From Corynebacterium sp. (lineage in GTDB: Bacteria; Actinomycetota; Actinomycetes; Mycobacteriales; Mycobacteriaceae): DNA of 61,171 nucleotides. The notes below the pieces were generated by a model that saw only the letters and a program-made list of their open reading frames with translations, did no database searches and had not been told where the DNA came from. The stretch lies in assembly GCF_022712195.1 (NCBI RefSeq), contig NZ_JALAGY010000010.1, forward strand, positions 1 through 61,171. The letters are read 5' to 3'. How positions within the stretch are numbered: position 1 is the first letter of the stretch; the number at the start of each line of letters is the position of its first letter. Positions 1-7,633 of this stretch are shown here, piece by piece. The position numbers and the translations under genes were made by a program.

Positions 1-642
1 CCCCAGGACGTCCCCTCCCCTCCCCCGGAGGCTGAGGCGGTCTTCGGTGACCGTACGGACCTTGCGACGCGCTACGCCGCCTGGCTGCGCGACGCAGGCG
101 TGGTCCGCGGTCTCATCGGCCCCCGCGAAGTCGGTCGGCTCTGGGAGCGCCACATCCTCAACAGTGCCGTCCTCAGCGAGGTGGTCGAGGACGGCGCCCG
201 CGTGGTTGACGTCGGTTCCGGAGCCGGCCTGCCGGGGATCCCGTTGGCCGTCGCACGCCCGGATCTCCGGGTCCAGCTCGTTGAGCCGTTGCTGCGGCGG
301 GTGACCTTCCTCAATGAGGTCGTCGCCGATCTCGGTCTCGGGAACGTCGAGGTCTTCCGTGGACGGGCTGAGGACAAGGAGATCTCACGGGCCGTGGGTG
401 GTGCAGACGTGGTCACGTCGCGCGCGGTCGCTCCGGTGGGACGTCTGATGGGCTGGTCACTCCCCCTCGCGCGCGTGGGTGGCCACGTGAAGGCGCTGAA
501 AGGCTCTTCTGCGGGCGAGGAACTGGTGCGGGACGCCCGGGACCTCACACGTGCCGGCGGATCGCCTGGGACGGTCCTGGAGGTCGGTGCGTCCGTCCTG
601 GAACAGCCCACTTTCGTGGTGGACGTCGAACGCCTACGCTGA
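1..642 (+). CDS. rsmG: 16S rRNA (guanine-527-N7)-methyltransferase RsmG, 5' end outside window
   Basis: RsmG methylates G527 of 16S rRNA using S-adenosylmethionine. The frame is open from base 1, so the true start lies left of the window; the first codons read PQDVPSPPPEAEAVFGDR. The protein shows the RsmG pattern RLWERHILNSA followed by the SAM-binding loop VVDVGSGAGLPGIPLA, then a conserved SRAVAPV stretch. The stop is at 640-642. It precedes parA and parB in the same direction, which is the standard order next to the origin in actinobacteria. An internal ATG or GTG near 100 would cut the N-terminal helix and is unlikely to be the start. Identity is secure; only the start is unknown. Confidence 0.96.
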   Translation, partial: PQDVPSPPPEAEAVFGDRTDLATRYAAWLRDAGVVRGLIGPREVGRLWERHILNSAVLSEVVEDGARVVDVGSGAGLPGIPLAVARPDLRVQLVEPLLRRVTFLNEVVADLGLGNVEVFRGRAEDKEISRAVGGADVVTSRAVAPVGRLMGWSLPLARVGGHVKALKGSSAGEELVRDARDLTRAGGSPGTVLEVGASVLEQPTFVVDVERLR

Positions 643-661
643 ATGACAAGCATGTCATTCA
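640..661. repeat. short inverted repeat after rsmG
   Basis: Arms GAATGACA (641-648) and TGTCATTC (653-660) with a 4-nt loop, overlapping the rsmG stop codon. No T-run follows, so it could be a weak terminator or a protein site; function unknown. Confidence 0.5.
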
Positions 662-668
662 TGACCGG

Positions 669-684
669 TGTTTCACGTGAAACT
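669..684. promoter_or_regulatory. parS site 1 (ParB-binding)
   Basis: TGTTTCACGTGAAACT matches the bacterial parS consensus TGTTTCACGTGAAACA at 15 of 16 positions; the 14-bp core GTTTCACGTGAAAC is perfectly palindromic. ParB nucleates here to form the centromere-like complex. Confidence 0.95.
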
Positions 685-746
685 CTCGTTGTTCACGACG
701 CGAGTGGGGACTAGGCTATCGGTACAAGGGCACCCGGTACGCCTCG

Positions 747-762
747 TGTTTCACGTGAAACA
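747..762. promoter_or_regulatory. parS site 2 (ParB-binding)
   Basis: TGTTTCACGTGAAACA is an exact 16-bp parS palindrome. It lies about 35 bp before the parA start, in what is probably the parA 5' untranslated region or promoter, so ParB loading could also affect parAB expression (inference). Confidence 0.97.
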
Positions 763-797
763 CGACCACGCCGCACTAAGTCACGCAAAGGACGTCC

Positions 798-1739
798 ATG
801 ATTCCTCCCGAGTGGGATGACACACCCATCGCCGACGCTGCTCGTCGGGCTGCTCGTATCCAGAATCCGGAGCGTCTGTCACTCCCCCGTCCCACCAGGA
901 CCCGCCGCATCACGATCGCCAACCAGAAGGGCGGCGTGGGTAAGACGACCTCGGCAGTGAACCTGGCGTGGGCGCTGGCGCTCCACGGGCTCAAGGTCCT
1001 GGTTGTCGACCTGGACCCCCAGGGGAACTCGTCCACGGCCTGCGGAGCCGAACACCGCATCGGGACGCCGTCGAGCTATGAACTTCTCATCGGGGAGAAG
1101 GGACCGGCGGAGGTGATTCAGGCGAATGCCGAGAACCAGAACCTCTTCTGCATCCCGGCGACGATCGACCTCGCAGGCGCGGAGATCGAGCTGGTGTCGA
1201 TGGTGCGGCGTGAATACCGGCTCAGCGACGCACTCAGCCCGGGCTACCTGGAGCGTGAAGGCTTCGACTATGTCTTCATCGACTGCCCGCCGTCACTGGG
1301 GCTGCTGACCATCAACGCGATGAACACGGCCACCGAGGTCCTGATCCCCATCCAGTGCGAGTACTACGCGTTGGAAGGAGTGGGACAGCTCCTCAACAAC
1401 ATCTCGATGATCCGCGAGCACCTCAACCCGGAGCTCCACGTCTCCGGCGTGCTCCTGACGATGTACGACGCCCGGACGAAGCTCTCCGAACAGGTCGCCG
1501 GCGAAGTGAGGAGCCACTTCGGCAGCGCTGTGCTGGACAACCAGATTCCCCGCAGCGTGAAGGTCTCCGAGGCGCCGGGTTACGGGAAGACGGTGCTCCA
1601 GTACGACGCCGGCTCACGCGGAGCACTGGCCTACTTCGACGCCGCCGTCGAATTCGCGCAACGCGGCGACTACCTCCCCCTCCCCGAGACCGCCCCGATC
1701 GGTGTGGCACCTGAACTGCGGACAGGAAGCAGCAACTGA
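798..1739 (+). CDS. parA: chromosome partitioning ATPase ParA
   Basis: ParA is the Walker-type ATPase that positions replicated origins by acting on ParB-parS complexes over the nucleoid. The 313-residue protein carries the deviant Walker A motif KGGVGKTT (residues 44-51), the A' motif VVDLDPQGN and the Walker B-like [12 protein letters not shown]. The N-terminal extension of about 36 residues before the fold is normal for actinobacterial chromosomal ParA. The start ATG lies 35 bp after parS site 2. Its stop overlaps the parB start (TGATG at 1737-1741), so the two are translationally coupled. A possible -10 box TAGGCT sits at 711-716. Confidence 0.97.
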   Translation: MIPPEWDDTPIADAARRAARIQNPERLSLPRPTRTRRITIANQKGGVGKTTSAVNLAWALALHGLKVLVVDLDPQGNSSTACGAEHRIGTPSSYELLIGEKGPAEVIQANAENQNLFCIPATIDLAGAEIELVSMVRREYRLSDALSPGYLEREGFDYVFIDCPPSLGLLTINAMNTATEVLIPIQCEYYALEGVGQLLNNISMIREHLNPELHVSGVLLTMYDARTKLSEQVAGEVRSHFGSAVLDNQIPRSVKVSEAPGYGKTVLQYDAGSRGALAYFDAAVEFAQRGDYLPLPETAPIGVAPELRTGSSN

Positions 1740-2776
1740 TGTCAGAGAAGAACAAGCCGACCCTCCCCCAGCTCCCCCAGACCGAGACCCAGCGAGGTGG
1801 CCTGGGACGAGGCCTCGCGGCCCTCATTCCGACCAGTCCGTCGAAGCCGAGGTTGGGTGCGGGTGCAGCGGACGTCATCCTCGGCCCGGCCGGGCAACGT
1901 CACAGTGACGTTACTCCCGAGGGTGGCGCCAAGGGCTCCGACAGTGCTCCCGAGGCCGAAGAGAACATCGGGGCGACCTACCGGGAGCTCCCCCTCGGGT
2001 CGATCCGTCGCAACCGAAAGAACCCGCGCGAGACCTTCGAGGAGGAACCCCTCAACGAACTGGTCCACTCCATCAAGGAGTTCGGCCTCCTTCAGCCTGT
2101 GGTCGTCCGGCCGACGGGAAGCTCCACCTATGAACTGATCATGGGTGAACGCCGTCTGCGTGCCTCCAAGATGGCGGGCCTGGCGACGATCCCGGCCATC
2201 GTCCGGGAGACGGACGACCAGGACATGCTCCGGGACGCCCTGCTGGAGAACATCCACCGCGTCCAACTCAACCCTCTGGAAGAGGCCAGTGCCTACCAGC
2301 AGCTTCTCGAGGAGTTCGACGTCACCCAGGCCGAACTGGCCCGGCGTCTCGGGCGCTCCCGACCGCTGATCACCAACATGATCCGTCTCCTCCAGCTTCC
2401 GGTCGGGGCACAGCGGAAGGTGGCGGCCGGCGTGCTGAGCGCAGGGCACGCGCGCGCCCTCCTCGGAGTCAAGGCTGGGCCGGAGGCGCAGGATAAACTG
2501 GCGGACCGCATCATCGCTGAAGGTCTGAGCGTACGTGCCACCGAAGAGGCCGTCGTGCTGCTCAACCGGGGTGAGGAGCAAGCTCCGCGCACGTCACGCG
2601 CCCCCCGTGAGCAGCCCGAATCGGTCACCCGGTGGGCAAGCTCCGCCGCGGACGCACTCGACACCCGGGTGACCGTGCAGATGGGTGCCAAAAAGGGCAA
2701 GATCGTCGTCGAATTCGGCGACGAGGACGACTTCGAGCGGATCACGGACCTGCTGAAACTCCCCCGCGAGAAGTGA
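1739..2776 (+). CDS. parB: chromosome partitioning protein ParB
   Basis: ParB binds parS and spreads over neighbouring DNA; the family is now known to be a CTP-dependent clamp. The 345-residue protein has an N-terminal ParA-interaction segment ([11 protein letters not shown], residues 21-31), the nucleotide-binding ParB/Srx domain with GERR (136-139) and [14 protein letters not shown], a helix-turn-helix ([20 protein letters not shown]) and a C-terminal dimerisation domain. The start overlaps the parA stop by one base. Three parS sites flank the pair (669, 747, 2785). Start and identity are both well supported. Confidence 0.97.
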   Translation: MSEKNKPTLPQLPQTETQRGGLGRGLAALIPTSPSKPRLGAGAADVILGPAGQRHSDVTPEGGAKGSDSAPEAEENIGATYRELPLGSIRRNRKNPRETFEEEPLNELVHSIKEFGLLQPVVVRPTGSSTYELIMGERRLRASKMAGLATIPAIVRETDDQDMLRDALLENIHRVQLNPLEEASAYQQLLEEFDVTQAELARRLGRSRPLITNMIRLLQLPVGAQRKVAAGVLSAGHARALLGVKAGPEAQDKLADRIIAEGLSVRATEEAVVLLNRGEEQAPRTSRAPREQPESVTRWASSAADALDTRVTVQMGAKKGKIVVEFGDEDDFERITDLLKLPREK

Positions 2777-2784
2777 GCGGCCAC

Positions 2785-2800
2785 GGTTTCACGTGAAACT
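2785..2800. promoter_or_regulatory. parS site 3 (ParB-binding)
   Basis: GGTTTCACGTGAAACT contains the complete 14-bp palindromic core GTTTCACGTGAAAC (2786-2799), 9 bp after the parB stop. The outermost bases differ from consensus. Confidence 0.93.
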
Positions 2801-2884
2801 GTGACCTCCACGTCGGATTAGCGGGTCCGGCCGCAGCCGCCACCCGGGCGAGGTAAACTCGACCTCCGACAGAGGAGGACATCG

Positions 2885-3592
2885 GTGGAGATCAGGTACA
2901 GCGCCCTGCAGCACGACAGCGGTGACGTGGTGGCGCCCTCCGCGGGCACCGACGTCTTCTGGGAGCTCGGGCCCGGGGTGGAGAGTACGGATCCCGCCTT
3001 CGACAAGCAGATGTGGATCCAGTCCGTCCTCTACCGCTGGGGAACCTGCGGGTACACGGCCTTCGTCGGTACCGGTGACCGGGGCAGCGGTGAACGGCCG
3101 GCGGCGACCGCCTTCTTCGCTCCCCCGACGTACTTCCCGGGCTCGGCGGCGATGCCGTCCGGTCCGGTGTCCGGCGACGCCATCCAGATCTCCACCGTCT
3201 TCGTCGAGCAGCCCTACATGGGCCTCTACCTCGAACACAGCCTCATCGACACCATCCTCACCGAAGCGGAGCGCCGCGGTGTCGCTGCAGTGGAGGTCTA
3301 CGGGCGCAACGACGCGGACGGCACTCCCCTGGGCTACATTCCCGAGGGGTACCACGGTTGGGAGGAACGCCCCGACCGTCCGGGGGCGGACCTGGAAGCC
3401 GCCCCGGTCCTCTCCGCGGACATTCTGGAGCAGCAGGGCTTCACCGTCGTCGGGAAACACCCCCGCTTCCCGCGGTACCGCAAGAAGCTCGCGGAAGGAT
3501 CCTCACTGTTCAGCAACTACGCCACGGACGCCCATGAGCTGATGCACGACAGAGCACCGCTCAGCACCGTACTCGGCGGACAGCGCGCCTGA
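2885..3592 (+). CDS. GNAT-like acetyltransferase of the parB-cwlM locus (Rv3916c-type)
   Basis: A 235-residue protein in the position occupied by Rv3916c in M. tuberculosis, between parB and cwlM. The middle part (IQISTVFVEQPYMGLYLEHSL, then ILTEAERRGVAAVEVYGR) reads like a GNAT core: a beta strand leading to an acetyl-CoA-binding loop and helix. The C-terminal part (VLSADILEQQGFTVVGKHPRFPRYR) matches the usual C-terminal 'GF' region. The substrate is unknown. GTG start at 2885, with a strong GAGGAGGA ribosome site about 6 bp upstream. It converges on cwlM, and both stop codons lie in one palindrome. The acetyltransferase assignment is by fold pattern and synteny only. Confidence 0.8.
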   Translation: MEIRYSALQHDSGDVVAPSAGTDVFWELGPGVESTDPAFDKQMWIQSVLYRWGTCGYTAFVGTGDRGSGERPAATAFFAPPTYFPGSAAMPSGPVSGDAIQISTVFVEQPYMGLYLEHSLIDTILTEAERRGVAAVEVYGRNDADGTPLGYIPEGYHGWEERPDRPGADLEAAPVLSADILEQQGFTVVGKHPRFPRYRKKLAEGSSLFSNYATDAHELMHDRAPLSTVLGGQRA

Positions 3593-3614
3593 ATCACACC
3601 GGTGTGATTCAGGC
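3587..3614. terminator. 28-nt perfect palindrome holding both convergent stop codons
   Basis: Two 14-nt arms (GCCTGAATCACACC and its complement) meet with no loop. The TGA of the acetyltransferase gene (3590-3592) and the TGA of cwlM on the other strand (3609-3611) are mirror images inside it. Likely a shared bidirectional terminator, though it lacks T-runs; a protein site is the alternative. Confidence 0.6.
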
Positions 3615-4799
3615 CAGCTTCTCGGCCTCCAGCACGTCGGAGAACCGGTAGGTGCCGGTCGGCGCCGTGTCCGCGTCAAGCAGGTACAGGCGCTTGACGG
3701 CGACCACGAGCGCCTCGGCGATGGTGTCCCGGACCTCCGGGTCCGTCAACACGGCCACGTCGTCGTCGTTCGTCAGGTAGCCGGCCACGAACTGCACCGC
3801 CGGCATCTTCGTCATGCGCAGCAGGTCCCAGGTGCGCCGGTGGCTGCGGCAGTTCGTCAGGGACGTCCGGGTGGTGACCTCGCGCTGGATGAACCCGGAG
3901 AGCTTCTCCCCCGTCAGCGACGACGACCCGGACTCGGAGCCGAAGTAGAACGACGCCGCACCGTTCGCACGCTCGTTGGGGTAGACGTCCGCCCGCAGGG
4001 AGATCATCAGGTCGGCGCCGAAGGCGTTCGCCAGGGCCGCCCGTTCCAGACTCGTCGGGTTGTCACTGCGCGGGCGCGAGAGGATCGTCTCCATACCCGC
4101 CGCGATCATGCGTCCTTCAGTGCGAGTGGCGAGATCCCACAGGATCTCCTCCTCCGTGATCGTGCCGTAGCGCCCCGTGACGGTCCGTCCGGCGACGTCG
4201 CCGCCGAGACCCGGGTCGATCACGATCCGTTTGCCCGTGAGCTGGGGTCCGGCCGCCCGGATCTGCTCCTTCTCACGGATCGCCTGCGGTGAACCTCCGG
4301 TGATACGACGGCCCAGGTAACTCAGCGCCCGCAGGGTCACCGGACCACAGACGCCGTCGTTGGTCAGCCCGTAGTTCAGCTGGTACTTCCGGACGGCCTC
4401 ATGGGTCTGCGGACCGAACTGGCCGTCCACCCGGTCGGTGTAGAAGCCGAGGTCGTGCAACTGCGTCTGGAGCTCCGCGACATCGTCGCCGACGAAGTAG
4501 TGTCCCGGAGGCTGCAGGGACAGCACGCGTGCCCCCAGCGTGTAGGAGGCTTCCCGCAGGGCGCGCAACGTGCCGTCGGTGATGTGGCCGTCGGCGATGA
4601 TGCCGCGGCCCTGCTGGAATGCGCGCAGGGCGATGTCCAGGTCGGCGTCGAAGAGCTCCTCCTCGGGCGTCCACCGCTGACCGGCGTCCCCCGAGGTGTC
4701 CCCGGTGAACCCGTCAATGTATCCGAGCCGGGCGAGGGTACTGCGGACTTCGGCGACTCGCGGGCTCCGGTCGCCCAACTTGAGTGAGTTACGGTGCAC
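3609..4799 (-). CDS. cwlM: CwlM-type peptidoglycan regulator (degenerate amidase)
   Basis: A 396-residue protein with two N-terminal peptidoglycan-binding domains (about residues 8-85 and 105-160) and a C-terminal amidase_3 fold (190-375). In active amidases the first zinc ligand is the His of DPGHGG. Here residues 195-200 read DPGLGG, and the later ligand motif reads MISLRAD where SIHAN/D is expected. Both His ligands are therefore missing, although Glu residues at 216-218 remain. Mycobacterial CwlM is likewise non-catalytic and, when phosphorylated by PknB, activates MurA. The C-terminus (TAPTGTYRFSDVL) is Thr/Ser-rich like the phosphorylated tail there. The GTG start follows GAGAGGAC. It is last in the sigM-trxB-trxA-cwlM series. 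Confidence 0.9.
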   Translation of the reverse strand: MHRNSLKLGDRSPRVAEVRSTLARLGYIDGFTGDTSGDAGQRWTPEEELFDADLDIALRAFQQGRGIIADGHITDGTLRALREASYTLGARVLSLQPPGHYFVGDDVAELQTQLHDLGFYTDRVDGQFGPQTHEAVRKYQLNYGLTNDGVCGPVTLRALSYLGRRITGGSPQAIREKEQIRAAGPQLTGKRIVIDPGLGGDVAGRTVTGRYGTITEEEILWDLATRTEGRMIAAGMETILSRPRSDNPTSLERAALANAFGADLMISLRADVYPNERANGAASFYFGSESGSSSLTGEKLSGFIQREVTTRTSLTNCRSHRRTWDLLRMTKMPAVQFVAGYLTNDDDVAVLTDPEVRDTIAEALVVAVKRLYLLDADTAPTGTYRFSDVLEAEKLA

Positions 4800-4847
4800 G
4801 TTGTCCTCTCGTTTCCGTCACAGGTGGCTGATGGTCAGGGGAAGAGA

Positions 4848-5177
4848 TCACGCGGAGATGAGGGGGTCGAGAGCGGCGGCGAGATCGGCCTCGGACTGAC
4901 GTCCGTGGAGCTCCACGACCTTCTTGCCTCCCTGGTAGACGAAGATCGCGGGGATCGACATGATCTGGAACATCGAGGCCAGGCCGCGTTCCTCCTCCAC
5001 GTTGACCTTCGCCACGGTCACGGACCCGTCGTAGGTGGCGGCGATGTTCTCCAGGGCCGGTTCCATCTGGATGCACGGCTGACACCAGCCCGCCCAGAAG
5101 TCCACCAGGACTGGGACGTCCGACTCGATGACGGTGCTGCGGAACGTGTCCTGGGTGACGGTCACGGGGTCGGACAT
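4848..5177 (-). CDS. trxA: thioredoxin with WCQPC active site
   Basis: A 109-residue thioredoxin that reduces disulfides in the cytosol and is recycled by the TrxB encoded just upstream. The fold is typical: LVDFWAGWC, then the cis-proline segment SIPAIFVYQGG. The active site is WCQPC (residues 31-35) instead of the classical WCGPC, with Gln in place of Gly. The start at 5177 is chosen because AGGAGA sits 6-11 nt upstream; an in-frame ATG at 5225 would add 16 atypical residues. The 144-nt gap to trxB carries three 11-bp direct repeats, so trxA may have its own promoter. Order sigM-trxB-trxA as in C. glutamicum and M. tuberculosis. Confidence 0.95.
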   Translation of the reverse strand: MSDPVTVTQDTFRSTVIESDVPVLVDFWAGWCQPCIQMEPALENIAATYDGSVTVAKVNVEEERGLASMFQIMSIPAIFVYQGGKKVVELHGRQSEADLAAALDPLISA

Positions 5178-5263
5178 GGGGTGAATCTCCTGAGGGTGAT
5201 GGGAGCAAGAATCTGCCCACCACAATACCCGTGGGAGTAGAAGCGCGAAAACATGCGCTGAAC

Positions 5264-5296
5264 AGTCACGGAGCGGTCACGGTAGAGTCACGGAAC
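5264..5296. repeat. three tandem 11-bp repeats upstream of trxA
   Basis: AGTCACGGAGC (5264-5274), GGTCACGGTAG (5275-5285) and AGTCACGGAAC (5286-5296) lie head to tail, all sharing GTCACGG. An 11-bp period with a GTCAC core resembles direct-repeat sites of OmpR-family response regulators (PhoP, MtrA). That link is inference; the repeat itself is plain. Confidence 0.6.
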
Positions 5297-5321
5297 GGCT
5301 AAGCCGGTGATCCGCGGGCGC

Positions 5322-6257
5322 TCAGAGAGCGGCCAGATACCCCTCAGCGTCCAAGGCGGCGCGGCAGCCGGACCCGGCGGCGGTGATCGCCTGCTGGTAG
5401 TGGGAATCCACCAGGTCACCCGCGGCGAAGACGCCCGGAACCGAGGTCCTCGTGGACGGCTCGTCCACCTTCACGTACCCGTTGTCCTGGAGCTCGACCT
5501 GCCCCTCGAACACGGCGGTGCGCGGATCGTGACCGATGGCGACGAACATCGCGTCCATCGGCACCTCACGGGTCTCACCGGTCACGGTGTCCTCGAGCTT
5601 CAGCGCCCTGACACTGCCCTCACCGAGGACCTCGACCACCCGCGAATTCATGACCATGTCGATCTTCGGGTTGTTGCGGGCCCGCTCCTCCATGATCGCC
5701 GAGGCGCGGAACTCGTCCCGGCGGTGGATGATGGTCACCCGGTCACCGAACTTGGTGAGGAAGTCGGCCTCCTCCATCGCGGAGTCGCCACCGCCGACGA
5801 CGGCGATCTGCTTCTCCTTGAAGAAGAAGCCGTCGCAGGTCGCGCACGCGGAGACGCCGTGTCCCAGCAGGGCCTCCTCGCCGGGGACGCCGAGGTAGCG
5901 GGGCTCCGCGCCGGTGGCGAGGATGACGGTGCGGGCGTGGAACTCCTCCTCGTCGGTGAAGACCTTCTTCACCTCTCCCTCCAGCTCGACCCGGACGACG
6001 TCCTCCATCCGCAGGTCGGCGCCGAAACGCTCCGCCTGGTTGCGCATGTCGTCCATGAGGGCCGGCCCCATGATGGACTGCGGGAACCCGGGGAAGTTCT
6101 CGACCTCGGTGGTCTGCATCAGCAGACCGCCGAAGTCCATCCCCTCGAACACCAGGGGCCTGAGTTCCGCGCGGGCGGCGTAGATGGCGGCGGTGTAGCC
6201 GGCGGGACCGGAACCGATGATGACGACGTCGTGCACAGACGGGGTGGAATCACTCAT
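5322..6257 (-). CDS. trxB: thioredoxin reductase TrxB
   Basis: FAD/NADPH-dependent enzyme that reduces thioredoxin. The 311-residue protein has the FAD-binding [12 protein letters not shown] (residues 13-24), the redox-active CATCDG (138-143), the NADPH-binding [12 protein letters not shown] and the C-terminal FAD motif [10 protein letters not shown]. The start overlaps the sigM stop by 4 bp, so the pair is translationally coupled. No anti-sigma gene lies between them, unlike M. tuberculosis, where Rv3912 separates sigM and trxB2. Likely part of a SigM oxidative-stress operon with trxA. Confidence 0.97.
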   Translation of the reverse strand: MSDSTPSVHDVVIIGSGPAGYTAAIYAARAELRPLVFEGMDFGGLLMQTTEVENFPGFPQSIMGPALMDDMRNQAERFGADLRMEDVVRVELEGEVKKVFTDEEEFHARTVILATGAEPRYLGVPGEEALLGHGVSACATCDGFFFKEKQIAVVGGGDSAMEEADFLTKFGDRVTIIHRRDEFRASAIMEERARNNPKIDMVMNSRVVEVLGEGSVRALKLEDTVTGETREVPMDAMFVAIGHDPRTAVFEGQVELQDNGYVKVDEPSTRTSVPGVFAAGDLVDSHYQQAITAAGSGCRAALDAEGYLAAL

Positions 6258-6862
6258 GCCGACGATTCTAGCGACGCACCGGCCACCGCAGGTGCCACCC
6301 CGGCCTCTGCGAGGCGGACGCGCAGGTGGCGGTGGGCCCTCGCCCGACGCGACTTCACCGTCCCGGTGGGAATGCCCAGGTGGTCGGCGGTCTCCCGCAG
6401 CGACAGGTCACGCATGTCGGTGAGCACGATCACGTCCCGCAGGCCAGGGTGAAGTTGACTGACCGCCTCGTGCAGCAGGATACGGTGCACGGTCTGACCG
6501 GCGTCGGCGGAGCGGCTGTCCGGCAGGTAACGCAGCCGCTCCCCCAGTTCCACCGCCCGCGCGAGTTCGTCGTTCCTGCGTCTGCTGTCCCGCAGGTGCG
6601 TCAACGCCGTGTTGCGCATGATGGTGTGCAGCCAGGCCGCGGCCGAGTCCGAGCCGCGGAAGGTGCCCGCCGTCCGGTGGATCTTCAGCAGACCGTCCTG
6701 CAGGACGTCCGCCCGGTCCTCGACGGGCACCCCGGCCTGGTGCATCGCCCACCCCAGCAGGCCGGAGTGCCGGCCCATCAGCTCAGTGAAGGACGCGGCG
6801 CAGCCGGCGAGGTGGCGGCGCAGCAGTTCGGCGTCGCTCGGCGTGACGGATGGTGCGGTCAT
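6254..6862 (-). CDS. sigM: ECF RNA polymerase sigma factor SigM
   Basis: A 202-residue group IV sigma factor. Region 2 covers roughly residues 20-90 ([52 protein letters not shown]). Region 4 covers roughly 135-185 ([20 protein letters not shown], then [15 protein letters not shown]). It lies directly upstream of and overlapping trxB. In C. glutamicum SigM controls thioredoxin and disulfide-stress genes, which matches this context. The usual neighbour on the other side would be murJ; here an SRPBCC gene and a hairpin-bracketed ATPase gene intervene. How SigM is held inactive is unclear because no anti-sigma gene is adjacent. Confidence 0.93.
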   Translation of the reverse strand: MTAPSVTPSDAELLRRHLAGCAASFTELMGRHSGLLGWAMHQAGVPVEDRADVLQDGLLKIHRTAGTFRGSDSAAAWLHTIMRNTALTHLRDSRRRNDELARAVELGERLRYLPDSRSADAGQTVHRILLHEAVSQLHPGLRDVIVLTDMRDLSLRETADHLGIPTGTVKSRRARAHRHLRVRLAEAGVAPAVAGASLESSA

Positions 6863-6961
6863 GAAGGATCCCCCTTGAAAGTAACGTCCCCTGCTCTCCT
6901 CCGTCCCCCGGGGAGAGCTTCGTGCACGAGCTTAGCGGAGTGAACGTACCCGCGGAGCGCC

Positions 6962-6970
6962 TGTGGACAA
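6962..6970 (-). promoter_or_regulatory. isolated DnaA box
   Basis: TGTGGACAA is a perfect complement of the actinobacterial DnaA box TTGTCCACA. It lies between sigM and the divergent SRPBCC gene, just upstream of that gene's -10 box. A single box may be chance or regulatory. Confidence 0.4.
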
Positions 6971-6994
6971 CTTTCCGACTGTAGGATCGGCACC

Positions 6995-7540
6995 ATGCGG
7001 TCTCTGTGGTGCACGACGTGGGGAAGCACACGGGAGGAACGGCGACGTTCCCTGCCGGGAGACAGCCTCGCCTGCCCCCACTTCCAGGCTGACCGTGCGG
7101 TCACGATCCCCGCGCAGCCGCAGGACGTCTGGCCGTGGTTGATGCAACTGGGCCAGGACAGGGGCGGTTTCTATTCCTGGGAGTTCCTGGAGAACCTCGT
7201 CGGGTGCGAGATTCACGGTGTCCGTGCTCTGCGTCCGGAATGGTCGACGAGAACCGTCGGGGACACCGTCCGACTCGCCCCCGAGCTGCCGTTGACGGTG
7301 CACCAGGCGACGCAGGACGAGGCGCTGGTCCTGGTGGGAGGTGACCCGGCCGCCGTGCCCGAAGTGTTCACCTGGGTGTTCGTCCTGACCCCGGTGGCGG
7401 ACGGCACCCGTCTCCACGTGCGCGAACGCTACCGGTTCGCCCGTGTGCACCACCGGCTGTTCGTGCCGTTCCTCGCGGTGGCGTCCGGGGTGATGACGGT
7501 ACGGATGCTGCGGACGATCCGGCGGCTCGCGGCGTCGTAG
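6995..7540 (+). CDS. SRPBCC (START-like) family protein
   Basis: A 181-residue protein with the SRPBCC pattern of helix-grip lipid-binding proteins: AVTIPAQPQDVWPWLMQLGQ, then RGGFYSWEFLENLVGC, then a late beta sheet (FTWVFVLTPVADGTRLHVRE) and a C-terminal hydrophobic helix. Ligand unknown. The ATG is preceded by TAGGAT (6982-6987) ending 7 nt upstream, so the mRNA is probably leaderless. It is divergent from sigM and is not part of the usual sigM-murJ neighbourhood, so it may be a lineage-specific insertion. The first palindrome of the ATPase cassette begins about 27 bp after its stop. Confidence 0.8.
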   Translation: MRSLWCTTWGSTREERRRSLPGDSLACPHFQADRAVTIPAQPQDVWPWLMQLGQDRGGFYSWEFLENLVGCEIHGVRALRPEWSTRTVGDTVRLAPELPLTVHQATQDEALVLVGGDPAAVPEVFTWVFVLTPVADGTRLHVRERYRFARVHHRLFVPFLAVASGVMTVRMLRTIRRLAAS

Positions 7541-7566
7541 ACCATGCCGGTTCCGGAAGTGTCGCA

Positions 7567-7630
7567 AAGTATCGCAAAGTATAGTGCCGTATCCAGAAAA
7601 CTGGATACGGCACTATACTTTGCGATACTT
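7567..7630. repeat. 30-bp perfect-stem hairpin, copy 1 (downstream of ATPase gene)
   Basis: Positions 7567-7596 pair perfectly with 7601-7630 around an AAAA loop (7597-7600). The core arm of 21 nt (7576-7596) is identical to that of copy 2 at 8844-8864. A 10-bp unit of the type AAAGTATCGC is repeated in the outer arm. The right arm ends 3 nt before the ATPase gene's stop codon. There is no terminator T-run. The element is AT-richer than its surroundings. Confidence 0.93.
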
Positions 7631-7633
7631 CGC

